Positions 53,557 to 63,140 of a stretch of 64,000 nucleotides of DNA are shown here, piece by piece. Below the pieces are notes generated by a model, which worked only from the letters and a program-made list of their open reading frames with translations, ran no database searches and was not told the origin of the DNA. The stretch is from Speluncibacter jeojiensis (GTDB lineage: Bacteria > Actinomycetota > Actinomycetes > Mycobacteriales > Mycobacteriaceae). Made by a program: the position numbers and the translations under genes. The stretch spans positions 124,001 through 188,000 of the forward strand of contig NZ_JAAIVF010000008.1 in the NCBI RefSeq assembly GCF_029589495.1, in the 5' to 3' direction. Each line of letters opens with the position of its first letter. The first letter of the stretch is position 1.

Positions 53557-55743
53557 GTGGCGAACGAGCTCGCGGACTTCCTCGACCCCACCGAACCGGA
53601 GCTGGAGGACGCCTGGCGTTCAGTTGCCTCGAGAGCCGACGCCGGCGCCGGCCGACAAGTCAACTTCATTCCCGCGGAAGTCGTGCTCTGCCTGTGCGCC
53701 ATGCGGTTGGTCGATCACAGCCGGTTCGGTAGCAGTTCGGCGAGCAGAGCGCCCTTCCCGGTGCCGGAGTTGGCTCGCCTATTCAAACGGCCGAACTCCA
53801 GCATCCTGGCGAAGATGGCCAATCTGGACGGTAGTCGCCCCAACGGGGGCAAGCACGACCAGGCGGTGTTCGAGCGACTGACTGCGGCACCGGACACGCT
53901 CGACACGCTATATCGGCGGATGCTGCGGTGCGCTCGCCGTCAAGGTGTCGGTCCGGATCTGCTCCCCGATTTTCTCGATCTGCTCGACTTCGTCGAGCAC
54001 TCCGAACCTGTTCACTCCGGTGAGAGCAGGGGCACGACGGTTCCGTCCATGGAGTACCCGCGGTGGTTCCACGGGATCGACGGGCAGGTCATTCTCGACC
54101 GCACCCATGTCTGGATTACCCGGGACGGCGTTTCCGGCTACCCCCTACCGACCGAGCCGCGGCGTGCGCCGTTGGCTGCGGTGCGTGAGTGTCGGCTCAT
54201 TCCCTCGCGGCGTGGTTCGGGAGGGCTGGCACACATACTCGTAGACGGAGCGGAGGACCTGGCGCAGGACGCGGACTGTCACCCCGAGGCGGTCTTCTTC
54301 GGCCATGAGCAGCGAGCCGAATTCGAGTTGCTGGCAGCACTGTTGGCCCCGGACGATGCCGCCTCTGGACGGATCTCGACGCCGGAAATCGACTTCCTTT
54401 CTGCGCTAGATCGGTTGGATCATGTGGCAACGGCGCAGGAGGTCCTCGATGCGGTGATCGCGGAGCGGGGGCTAGCCGACGGCTCCGAGGCAGCCGAGAA
54501 GTTGGCGGAAGCTCTGGACGGTCTCGATGACGACCCGCGCGTCAGTTGGGCATGGGTGGGGGAAGTCTGGGTCGCCGCGGGAGGGACTCGTCCCGACGAG
54601 GAACCGGACCGGATCGCGGTCTTGAAGGCATTGGGGAGCCTCGTCGACACGCTGCCGTCGGACACCGGCGTCACCGCGCTCTTTTCCGCGGCCCGCGGCA
54701 CTGCGATCGCCGGCCTGCCTCACCAGCGGCTCGCGGCACTGTGGATGGCGCTGTATCCCGACACATCGGAACAGGATTCCGGCCAGGACGACGGTCTGGT
54801 CGACTCGACACCGAGTCGCGAGAACGCGCATATGTCCTCGATCGGTGAATCCGATGCGAACTCGGACGTTGGATATTCGGTTGTGCGTAATACGTGTTTG
54901 CCGCAACCGACTTCGACGCAGGCATCTGCGAGTCGGGTGGAACCACCCGTCGCAGCTACACCCACTGTCACGCGGCCGCCCACGCGGAGTGCCTTGGTGG
55001 GCGACCGGTGGCGGGTGTACCTCGACAGCGCCGGGTTTCGCACGCTTGCGGTGTGCGATCCGAGCACCGAGGCCGTAGAGGTCACGAAGGGGGAATTGGT
55101 GGGTCGTCGCTTCCTGGACCCGACCGCCGCGGCCGCGGCCGTCGTCGAGCGGTACGAACCCGGGGCCGATGCACCGGCCGACGGGTGGACCGCCTGGACC
55201 GTCGATGACGGCAGCGGCCGGTCGCTGGCGGCGGTGCGGTACGTCATCCCGACCGAGGTCGACCACGTTCAGGAATCCCGACTTGCAGGAGGTGAGCAGT
55301 CGACAAGGCGGGCGCTCGGAGGCGCGAGCACCGCGGATCTGGGAATCGCCTGGTTCATCGAGCAGATCCGTGATCGAGGTGCGACAGCGACACGGGTGAC
55401 GGGCACACGGCGTACGGCGGTACGCGTGACGGTGCGGGGTCACGATCCGATTGTGGTGCGGGTGAAGACCCGCACCGACGGAACCTGGCAGGCGTCGAAG
55501 ACCGACGAGAACCTGGATACCGACGACACAGGCGCCGGATTTTGGGCGTTCGTCGATCTCTGGCTCAGTCCGCCAGCGGTGTTCATCCTTCAGGCGAAGG
55601 ATGTCGCGGACGGGATTCGGCGCGCAACGGACGCCTGGGTGGCCCGGGACCCGCGCCGCGAGAGGATCGGCCACCATGCGATCGAGCCGGCGCGCGTTCG
55701 GTATGGCCGCGACCGTTGGGACCTGCTCGGCCTGCCGCAGTAG
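53557..55743 (+). CDS. Defence-island protein with C-terminal nuclease-like domain
   Basis: A 728-aa protein, first gene of the island operon. An N-terminal all-helical region (about residues 1-160) is followed by a possible PH-like segment (about 168-265), a helical part, a low-complexity linker (about 410-500) and a C-terminal domain (about 590-728) with VVRVKTRTDGTWQ, FWAFVDL and RDRWDLLGL, a pattern I associate with PD-(D/E)XK-like domains of defence genes. Start is uncertain: GTG at 53557 has GGGAG nine bases upstream; GTGs at 53551 and 53446 are alternatives. Confidence 0.7.
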   Translation: MANELADFLDPTEPELEDAWRSVASRADAGAGRQVNFIPAEVVLCLCAMRLVDHSRFGSSSASRAPFPVPELARLFKRPNSSILAKMANLDGSRPNGGKHDQAVFERLTAAPDTLDTLYRRMLRCARRQGVGPDLLPDFLDLLDFVEHSEPVHSGESRGTTVPSMEYPRWFHGIDGQVILDRTHVWITRDGVSGYPLPTEPRRAPLAAVRECRLIPSRRGSGGLAHILVDGAEDLAQDADCHPEAVFFGHEQRAEFELLAALLAPDDAASGRISTPEIDFLSALDRLDHVATAQEVLDAVIAERGLADGSEAAEKLAEALDGLDDDPRVSWAWVGEVWVAAGGTRPDEEPDRIAVLKALGSLVDTLPSDTGVTALFSAARGTAIAGLPHQRLAALWMALYPDTSEQDSGQDDGLVDSTPSRENAHMSSIGESDANSDVGYSVVRNTCLPQPTSTQASASRVEPPVAATPTVTRPPTRSALVGDRWRVYLDSAGFRTLAVCDPSTEAVEVTKGELVGRRFLDPTAAAAAVVERYEPGADAPADGWTAWTVDDGSGRSLAAVRYVIPTEVDHVQESRLAGGEQSTRRALGGASTADLGIAWFIEQIRDRGATATRVTGTRRTAVRVTVRGHDPIVVRVKTRTDGTWQASKTDENLDTDDTGAGFWAFVDLWLSPPAVFILQAKDVADGIRRATDAWVARDPRRERIGHHAIEPARVRYGRDRWDLLGLPQ

Positions 55744-55836
55744 GAGGTCCATCTGGGGTCGCCCCGCGCATGTCGCACCGACTACTTACGCTGTACGTCA
55801 ACGCGCAGCTAACCGAAAATTGAGAGGGACAACGCC

Positions 55837-58800
55837 GTGAACAGGGAGGACGATCCCCACCTCAAGGACCGGGTCCAGAGGTTGATGCGGTTCCTGCGGG
55901 AACTGGTGAAATCGCGCAGCAAACCGGTGCTCGACCACCGTCGTCACGAGGACGTGGTGTGGCTGTCCGAGGATGCCGTCGAGGTGGCGCTCGTCCGGGA
56001 CGCGGCTGCCGGCGACGTGGTGCTCCGATCGCGCCGTGTCATGCTCTCCGACCCGCCTGCATTGCCGGCCCACCTGCACGGCCGGGTTCGCGGGGATGTC
56101 ACCGACTCGACGGCGACACCGACGCTCGACCCCCAGGTCACCGACATCGGCACCGCATTCGACGACTGGTTGGCGGACTGGCAGGCGTGGGCGGCCACCG
56201 ACCGGGAACGTCGACCGGTCTGGCAGCTGAACACCGCGCTGCAACGAGCGATGCAGGAGCTCGGCGCCCGCCCCGAATCCGTCGAACTCGTCCTCGCCGC
56301 GGGCCTGCTCACCTTGCCGTCGACCGATGTCGGCGAGCCCGCGCGCACACACATCCTCACTCAACCCGCGACCATCGAACGCGACGACGCGTCCGGGGAC
56401 CTACTGGTCCGGTTGGCGTCCGAGACGGCACCACGCCTCGAGGACACACAGCTGCTCACGGGCCTGTCGATGTTCGACCCCACGGGTTCGCGTGCGCTGC
56501 AGGACGGGCTGCAGGGCCTGTCGTCGCCGATCGATATGGCGATCCCGGTGTTCCTGAAGGCGTGGGCAGGTCGATCGCTGACCGTGCCGGTGCAGGTGGA
56601 AGGCGAGTCGGACATCCCGGACACGGACCGGACGCTGGTCGCCGCGCCGGCGCTCGTGCTCCGCAAGCGTGGCGCGTTCGCGCTCGTCGAGTACTACGAC
56701 CGGATGATCACCGAGGCCGAACGCGACGACGTCCCGGTGCCGCTCGGGTTGGCGCAGCTGGTCGAGGCCATCGAGCCGGACGACCGGGTGGACTGGCTCG
56801 ATCGCGCCGGCTCGGCCCCCTCCGCGACGCTCGCCGAGGATCCGCTGTTCCCACTGCCGGCGAACCCCGAGCAGCGGGAGATCATCGCTCGCCTCGCCCG
56901 GGACAGCGGTGTGGTCGTCGAGGGCCCGCCCGGCACCGGCAAGACGCACACCATCGCAAACCTGGTGTCCGCGTTGCTTGCCCAGGGCCAGCGGGTGCTG
57001 GTCACCAGTGAGAAGGCGCAGGCGCTGAGGGTGCTGCGCGACAAGCTGCCGCCCGAGATGCAGGAACTGTGCGTCGCGATCACCGACGTCGGACGCGGCG
57101 GATCCGCCGAGCTGAACCGCAGCGTCGCCGAGATCGCCACCCGCAAGTCGTCCTACAACGCCGCCACGACGAATGCCCGCATCGACGACCTCACCGCCCG
57201 GCGCACCGAGTCGCTGAGCCGACGCAGCAGCATCACCGAACGCATTCGATCGCTCCGGGAGTCCGAAACCTTTGTCCACCCCGAGGTCGCGTCCGGGTAC
57301 GCCGGGACCGCGGCGTCGATCGTCCGGCACGTCACCCGCTGCGCCGACCGCTACGGATGGCTGCCCGGGCCGCTGCACTCGGCCGAGCCGGGCATCGGTG
57401 GCGCACAGGTGCCGGCCATGCTGGACCTGACTGCGCGATCGACGCCCGAACGAGCACAACGCCTACAGCAGGCGTTGCCGCGTATCGACGGTGTGCTGCC
57501 GTCCCCGGGCGACCTGCACCAGTTGTGTGCGCGGGCGGGTGCCGCACCACAGGATGTTCAGCCCGAAGCGGCGTGGCTCATGGAGGCGCTGGCCGTGGCA
57601 CCGCAGCACGTCCTGACGGATGTTCGCCTGCGGTGCGAACGGCTGCACGGCGTGGTCGTCGACATCCGACGCCAGTCCGCGGCGTTCCAGGCGGCGGCGG
57701 ACGCGGTGCTGTCCGGCGCCGCGGAACACCTGTGGTCGAAGACCTCCGACCTTCCCGGGCTTCTGCAGCTCGCCACCCAATCCGACAGCTTCGTCGGACC
57801 TCGAACAGTGGACGTCCCGGTTGCCGGGCGGCACGCACTCGACGCGTACGGCGCGATGGCATCGGCGATGCACGGCGGGCTCGAATGGCGTGGTCGGTTC
57901 CGCAAGAGCGACCAGCAGAAAGCGGTTGAAGCGCTCGGCCCGGTTGCCACCGTCGACGGTCAGCCGGCGACGACGGCCGAGTTGATGCGCGTGGTCGCGG
58001 AGCACCTCCGCGCCCTCGACTGCGTGCACCGCGCAGCGGCCGTCCTCGCCGACTTGAGGGTCCCCCTGGACACCGCCGGAACGCGCGCGGTGCAGGTCAA
58101 TGATCTCGCCAACGTCGAGCGATCGAGGCAGGTCGTGAACGCACTTGTCGAGCAGTCGAGTTCGATCGCCGATGCGCTGCGGTCGATTCACCCCGGGGTG
58201 CCTCCGGTCCGGAGCATCGCAGAAGCCTCCGCTCTGGCCGCCGCAGCGGCCGCGATCGCGGCCCGATCCGACACCGACGCGGCCCGTACGGCGCTGCAGT
58301 CACTGGCGGAGTCAGTGGCGGCGTGCTTCTCGTCGGCGCCGTCCCCGGAGGGTGCTGCGCTGGTCGATGCGATCGGTGCCGGTGACTACGCCGGCGTCGA
58401 ATCTGCGCTGTCCGCACTGGAGGATGCGCGTGCCGTCCAGGCGGAGGAGGAGCTGCTGGCGGGTCTGCGTCGACAGCTCGAGGACTCCGGTCCCGGGCTC
58501 GCCGCGCTCGTTGCCGAGAGTCCCTCCGACGAGCGATGGTTCGCCCGGGTCGCCGAGCTGGATGAAGCGTGGGCGTGGCGCCGCGCGCAGCAGTGGGTGC
58601 AGGCACATCACGAGGAGGGGGTCGACCGGCGCCTCGAGTCCGACCTCGAGATCGTCGAAGCCGACATCGCCCGCCTGACTGCGCAACTCGCCGCGGAACG
58701 GGCGTGGCGCGGCTGTCTGGAGCGGATGACTGCAGAGCAGGTGCAGGCGCTGCAGGCATACCGCGGGCAGGTCGCGAACATCGGCAAGGGGACCGGCAAG

Positions 58801-61434
58801 TACGCCGAGCAGTACCGGTCGGCGGCCCGGTCGGCGATGCAGGTGGCGCAGGGCGCGGTCCCTGCGTGGGTGATGCCGCTGCAGCAGGTGCTCGCCTCCA
58901 TTCCGGCGGAGCCCGGCGCGTTCGATGTGGTGATCGTCGACGAGGCCAGCCAGGCCGACATCGCCAGCCTGTTCCTGCTGTGGCTGGCGCCGCGGGTGAT
59001 CGTCGTCGGCGACGACAAGCAGTGCGCGCCGAGCGAGGTCGCGTCGGGCGCGCTGGACGCGGTGTTCCAGCGGCTCGACACCTACCTGCCGGACATGCCG
59101 GAGTACCTGCGTGCCAGCCTGACCCCGCGCGACAGCCTGTTCTCGATGCTGCGTACCCGGTTCGGTCAGGTGGTGCGGCTGCGGGAGCACTTCCGGTGCA
59201 TGCCCGAGATCATTAGCTGGTCGAGCAACCAGTTCTACCGGGATGCACCGCTGGTTCCGTTGCGGCAGTTCGGTTCCGATCGCCTGAAGCCGCTGCGCAC
59301 GTCGTATGTCGACGGCGGTGTGGTCACCGGCCGGGACGCGAAACTGTCCAACCGCCCGGAGGCACTCGCGATCGCGGACGCGATCGAGGCCTGTCTGGAC
59401 GATCCCGCATACGACGGCAAGACCTTCGGTGTCGTGGTCCTGCAGGGACAGGCACAGGTCGATGTGATCCGGAACGAACTCCTGGACCGGCTCGACGGCA
59501 AGCAGTGGGACGAGCGCCGGCTGCGGATCGGCACGCCGCCGGACTTTCAGGGCGACGAACGACATGTCGTGTTCCTGTCCATGGTGATCGCACCCGGGCA
59601 GCGGGTCGCCGCCCGCACCGACAACAAGGCGCAGCGGGCGTTCAACGTCGCCGCATCACGGGCGCAGGACCAGCTGTGGCTGTTCCACTCCGTCACCTCG
59701 GACTCGCTGCGGGACACCGATCTTCGGCACTCGCTGCTCACCTACATGCAGGCGACGTCGCCGGCCCCGGCCGACCCGATGCCCGCCGGCGTCACCCGCG
59801 ACGACCGGCACGCCCTGTTCGACAGCCTCTTCGAGCAGCGCGTGTTCCTGGACATCACCGCCCGCGGCTACCACGTCAACCCGCAGGTCGAGGTGAACAG
59901 CCGCCGCATCGACCTCGTCGTCACCGGCGCAGCCGGGCGCCTCGCGGTCGAATGCGACGGCGACGCCTTCCACACCACCCCCGAGCAGCGGGCCCGGGAC
60001 CTTGAACGTGAGCGGGAACTCAAGCGGTGTGGCTGGGAGTTCTGGCGGATCCGCGAATCCGCCTACTACCTGGACCCAGTCGGCGCGCTGAGTGGGTTGT
60101 GGGCGGAGCTGGACCGCCGGGGCATTGCGCCGGTCATCCTTGACGAGTCCGGCCCGTCGGAGGGTTCCGCGTGGACGCCGGTTGTGCTGGTCGACGACGA
60201 GTCCCACACCGACCTGCCAGACGACGCGGCACCGGAACTTCCCGTCGTGGAGGCTTCGCCGACCGTCGACAGCGCGCCGACAGCGTCGGACTCGATGGCG
60301 GGCGTCGGCACAACGCTTGCGGAGCCGACGGTGGTTCTCGAGGAGTCCGTGCCCGCCGCTTCGCCGAGCATCGACGTGGTCCCCGCGATGTCGGAGGCAT
60401 CGACTGTCGCCGAATCGCTGGCATTGTTCGGCGAGTTCGCCGCGGGCACGCCACTCTCGCTGTTCAAGGAGTTCGATGCGGACGAGCAGCCCTCGCTGTT
60501 CGACGAGTACCAGGTGAACGAGCCGGCATTGCCGACCGAACCCGTCACCGTCCTTGTCGACGAGACCCGTGGTGCGCCCGGCATCGACGAGCCCACCGAC
60601 GGGGCCGTTGTGACGTCGGCGTCCGCGTGGGAGATCGTCGATCCCGACGTGGTTCCGGTGCCGCCACCAACGCCGACGGTCCCGTCGCCGCTCGATCCGC
60701 CCACCGCACTCGACACGCCGATCACACCGACACGCACGGCGGATGGTGGGATCGGGCCGTCACCGACGGCCGAGGCGGCGCACGACAGTGTTGCGTCCGA
60801 ACCCGGGCTCGGTTCCGCCTGGGAGATCATGCCGCGCAGCGAGATCCCCACCGGCGACACGAAACAACCCGAGCGCGAGGACGTTCTCGATCTGTCGCCG
60901 CGCCTGCTGCAACAGTTCATCGTTGCCGAGGCGAAGCAGGGCCCGGTGACCGTGGACGTTCTGGCGCGGAACCTGCGGGTCGCTGCGTCCGACGTGCACG
61001 ATGCCGCGGACGGCCTCGTCGGAACTGGTTCCCTCATCCGGGTCGGGGAGAGTTTCCTGCTGCCCGAGGATGTCGCTGCTGGGTCGGAGCAGACACCGCA
61101 GGACGAGGTTGCATGCGAACCCGAAGCCATGCCCCATATCTCGCCCGAGCCGTCGCCGCACCTCTCGGCACGACATGCACCCCACCCGGCTCCCGAACCG
61201 AAGCCTGCTGCCGACCCACCATCGGTGACCGACACCCTGCCCGCCGCGCAGGGCCCGTCCGCGAAAAGGGTGCTGCAGGCCGCCTCCTGGCGTGGACCCG
61301 TCACCCTCGCCCGAGCAGTCCAGATCACCCGACTCGCCGAGGCCGAGCTGGAACCGATCCTCGCCGAACTGGAGCGAGAGTCCGTTCTGCGCAGGGAGAA
61401 CGGTGCCGATGGCGTGACGTGGGTGCGGCGGTGA
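55837..61434 (+). CDS. SF1 helicase with Vsr-like nuclease domain (1,865 aa)
   Basis: A giant SF1 (DNA2/NAM7-like) helicase: Walker A EGPPGTGKTHT near residues 361-371, then a long insert of helical sequence, Walker B VIVDEASQAD at about 1033, VVGDDKQCAPS, and late motifs through LSMVIAPGQR and NVAASRAQDQL. Next comes a Vsr/MTES_1575-type nuclease domain with Asp1359 (RIDLVVTG), Glu1372 and Asp1374 (VECDGDAFH). A long acidic linker follows with three LF motifs spaced 12 residues apart, then two winged-helix-like segments (about 1683-1745 and 1807-1865). GTG start at 55837 follows GAGAGGG. Confidence 0.85.
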   Translation: MNREDDPHLKDRVQRLMRFLRELVKSRSKPVLDHRRHEDVVWLSEDAVEVALVRDAAAGDVVLRSRRVMLSDPPALPAHLHGRVRGDVTDSTATPTLDPQVTDIGTAFDDWLADWQAWAATDRERRPVWQLNTALQRAMQELGARPESVELVLAAGLLTLPSTDVGEPARTHILTQPATIERDDASGDLLVRLASETAPRLEDTQLLTGLSMFDPTGSRALQDGLQGLSSPIDMAIPVFLKAWAGRSLTVPVQVEGESDIPDTDRTLVAAPALVLRKRGAFALVEYYDRMITEAERDDVPVPLGLAQLVEAIEPDDRVDWLDRAGSAPSATLAEDPLFPLPANPEQREIIARLARDSGVVVEGPPGTGKTHTIANLVSALLAQGQRVLVTSEKAQALRVLRDKLPPEMQELCVAITDVGRGGSAELNRSVAEIATRKSSYNAATTNARIDDLTARRTESLSRRSSITERIRSLRESETFVHPEVASGYAGTAASIVRHVTRCADRYGWLPGPLHSAEPGIGGAQVPAMLDLTARSTPERAQRLQQALPRIDGVLPSPGDLHQLCARAGAAPQDVQPEAAWLMEALAVAPQHVLTDVRLRCERLHGVVVDIRRQSAAFQAAADAVLSGAAEHLWSKTSDLPGLLQLATQSDSFVGPRTVDVPVAGRHALDAYGAMASAMHGGLEWRGRFRKSDQQKAVEALGPVATVDGQPATTAELMRVVAEHLRALDCVHRAAAVLADLRVPLDTAGTRAVQVNDLANVERSRQVVNALVEQSSSIADALRSIHPGVPPVRSIAEASALAAAAAAIAARSDTDAARTALQSLAESVAACFSSAPSPEGAALVDAIGAGDYAGVESALSALEDARAVQAEEELLAGLRRQLEDSGPGLAALVAESPSDERWFARVAELDEAWAWRRAQQWVQAHHEEGVDRRLESDLEIVEADIARLTAQLAAERAWRGCLERMTAEQVQALQAYRGQVANIGKGTGKYAEQYRSAARSAMQVAQGAVPAWVMPLQQVLASIPAEPGAFDVVIVDEASQADIASLFLLWLAPRVIVVGDDKQCAPSEVASGALDAVFQRLDTYLPDMPEYLRASLTPRDSLFSMLRTRFGQVVRLREHFRCMPEIISWSSNQFYRDAPLVPLRQFGSDRLKPLRTSYVDGGVVTGRDAKLSNRPEALAIADAIEACLDDPAYDGKTFGVVVLQGQAQVDVIRNELLDRLDGKQWDERRLRIGTPPDFQGDERHVVFLSMVIAPGQRVAARTDNKAQRAFNVAASRAQDQLWLFHSVTSDSLRDTDLRHSLLTYMQATSPAPADPMPAGVTRDDRHALFDSLFEQRVFLDITARGYHVNPQVEVNSRRIDLVVTGAAGRLAVECDGDAFHTTPEQRARDLERERELKRCGWEFWRIRESAYYLDPVGALSGLWAELDRRGIAPVILDESGPSEGSAWTPVVLVDDESHTDLPDDAAPELPVVEASPTVDSAPTASDSMAGVGTTLAEPTVVLEESVPAASPSIDVVPAMSEASTVAESLALFGEFAAGTPLSLFKEFDADEQPSLFDEYQVNEPALPTEPVTVLVDETRGAPGIDEPTDGAVVTSASAWEIVDPDVVPVPPPTPTVPSPLDPPTALDTPITPTRTADGGIGPSPTAEAAHDSVASEPGLGSAWEIMPRSEIPTGDTKQPEREDVLDLSPRLLQQFIVAEAKQGPVTVDVLARNLRVAASDVHDAADGLVGTGSLIRVGESFLLPEDVAAGSEQTPQDEVACEPEAMPHISPEPSPHLSARHAPHPAPEPKPAADPPSVTDTLPAAQGPSAKRVLQAASWRGPVTLARAVQITRLAEAELEPILAELERESVLRRENGADGVTWVRR
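60415..60510 (+). repeat. Three clamp-like LF motifs with 12-residue period
   Basis: Within the SF1 helicase linker, SLALF (1527-1531), PLSLF (1539-1543) and QPSLF (1551-1555) recur with an exact 36-base spacing. QPSLF fits the QL(S/D)LF sliding-clamp consensus closely; the others are weaker. They may recruit the enzyme to replicating DNA. Confidence 0.6.
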
Positions 61435-63140
61435 ACGCTGTCGGTGGTTTCGAACTGCGTGCCTGGCAGCGGGAGGCCTTCGATACGTGGGTCGCCGCCG
61501 GGCGCCGTGGCGTGGTGGAGGCGGTCACGGGAACGGGCAAGACCGCTGTCGGGATCACCGCCGCCGCCGATGCGGTGGCGCGGGGACGTGCAGTGCTGGT
61601 CGTGGTCCCGAGTGTCGCCCTGCTCGAGCAGTGGTTCCAGGCCATCCGTAAGGCCGTGCCGTCTGCCCGGATCGGACGCCGCGGCGCCGGTGCGAGCGAC
61701 ACGTTCGCCGGCATCGACATCCTGGTTAGTACTGTGCAGTCCGCGATCGGTCACGGTGCACCGATGCCCGACGGGCCGGCGCTGCTGGTTGCGGACGAGG
61801 TGCACCGCTATGGGGCGGGGTCGTTCTCCCGCCTGCTGACCGACGACTTCGAGGAACGGCTCGGACTCACCGCGACATTCGAGCGGAACGACAATGGAAT
61901 CGCCGATCACCTGATGCCGTACTTCGAGATGCTCATCGCCGGCTGTGACTACCCTCGGGGACACGCCGAAGGCATCCTCGCGCCGGTTAGGGTGATGCTC
62001 GTGACGGTCCCGTTCACCCCGGCGGAGCAGGCGAAGTACGACGAGTTGGACGAGACGGTGACCAAGGAACGTCTCGCGCTGATCCACAAGCACGGGTGTT
62101 GCAAGGAGCCGTTCGGCGAGTTCATGCGCGACGTGATGCTGCTCAGCGAGGGTGGGGTGGACCGGGCGACGTGGTCCGCGCGCCGGTACCTGAAGGCGTT
62201 CTCGGGTCGCCGGGCGATTCTCGCGGAGAGCCAGGGGAAGCTCGAGACGCTACGGGAGATCGGGGGCGCCCTCGCGACGGGTGGCCGCAGCATCGTGTTC
62301 TCCGAGACGAAGGAGTCGGCGAAGGCGGCGGTGGACGCGCTGCTCGAGCAGGGGGCGCCCGCCGCTCCCTACACGAGTGATCTGTCGACCCGGGACCGCG
62401 CGGAGCTGCTCGAGCTGTTCAAGAGCGGTGTCATCAGCACCCTCGCGGCACCCCGGGTTCTCGACGAAGGCGTCGACGTTCCCGAGGCCGATGTGGGAAT
62501 CATCCTGGCCAGCAGCCGGACTCGGCGACAGATGATTCAGCGCATGGGTCGGGTGATCCGGCCCAAGTCGGACGGGCGGCACGCCTCCTTCCTCGTCCTC
62601 TACATCGGTGACAGCAGCGAGGACCCGGACCGCGGCGCGCACGGCACCTTCCTCGAGCAGCTCACCGAGATCGCCTCGGACCTCGTCACTGTCGACGCGG
62701 GCGAGGCGCCGACACTCCTCGCCGACTGGTTGACCAGGGCGCCCGAGGCGGCGTCGGCCGCGGCACCGGAGGGAGTCGGGGTCGGTGGCGTCAGCCACCC
62801 GACCGACGGCAGCGGCCCCGACGGGGACGTACTCGGAGCGCTGCGGGTTGTCGCGGCGAGCGACGACCCTGCAGTCGGCGACGTACTCCTGGCGTGCCTG
62901 GCGGTGCTCGACCCCGACCAGGTCGCGGTGATGCTGCATCGGCTGGGGGCCGCGGGTGTTCCGGTGTCGAGTCCGGCGCGAACCGCGGAGATCCTGGGCA
63001 TGACCACCGCGGACGTCGTCGAGTGCGAGTCCGCGGCGCTCGCCCGGCTCGCGGACGGGGACGTCGCGGCGGTTCTGTCGGACGTCTCTGTCATGGTGAC
63101 GCCCGTCGTCGGCAGTGAACAAGCAGGGAGATTTGCGTGA
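61431..63140 (+). CDS. SF2 helicase with C-terminal sigma-like HTH
   Basis: A 569-aa SF2 helicase of the DEAD/DEAH-like, restriction-type group: EAVTGTGKTAVG (Walker A, about residue 28), ADEVHRYGAGSF (DEVH), GLTATFERND, a second RecA-like domain with GRSIVFSETKESA and RMGRVIRPK. The last 80 residues include SSPARTAEILGMTTADVVEC, which looks like a sigma region 4-type helix-turn-helix. The GTG at 61431 overlaps the SF1 helicase stop, and its own stop overlaps the ParA start. Confidence 0.88.
   Translation: MNAVGGFELRAWQREAFDTWVAAGRRGVVEAVTGTGKTAVGITAAADAVARGRAVLVVVPSVALLEQWFQAIRKAVPSARIGRRGAGASDTFAGIDILVSTVQSAIGHGAPMPDGPALLVADEVHRYGAGSFSRLLTDDFEERLGLTATFERNDNGIADHLMPYFEMLIAGCDYPRGHAEGILAPVRVMLVTVPFTPAEQAKYDELDETVTKERLALIHKHGCCKEPFGEFMRDVMLLSEGGVDRATWSARRYLKAFSGRRAILAESQGKLETLREIGGALATGGRSIVFSETKESAKAAVDALLEQGAPAAPYTSDLSTRDRAELLELFKSGVISTLAAPRVLDEGVDVPEADVGIILASSRTRRQMIQRMGRVIRPKSDGRHASFLVLYIGDSSEDPDRGAHGTFLEQLTEIASDLVTVDAGEAPTLLADWLTRAPEAASAAAPEGVGVGGVSHPTDGSGPDGDVLGALRVVAASDDPAVGDVLLACLAVLDPDQVAVMLHRLGAAGVPVSSPARTAEILGMTTADVVECESAALARLADGDVAAVLSDVSVMVTPVVGSEQAGRFA

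Noticed and set aside
60171-61430. An N-terminal extension of the SF2 helicase reading back through the SF1 helicase gene
   Set aside because: It is Arg/Gly-rich out-of-frame sequence of the upstream gene; the GTGA overlap at 61431 gives a clean domain start.
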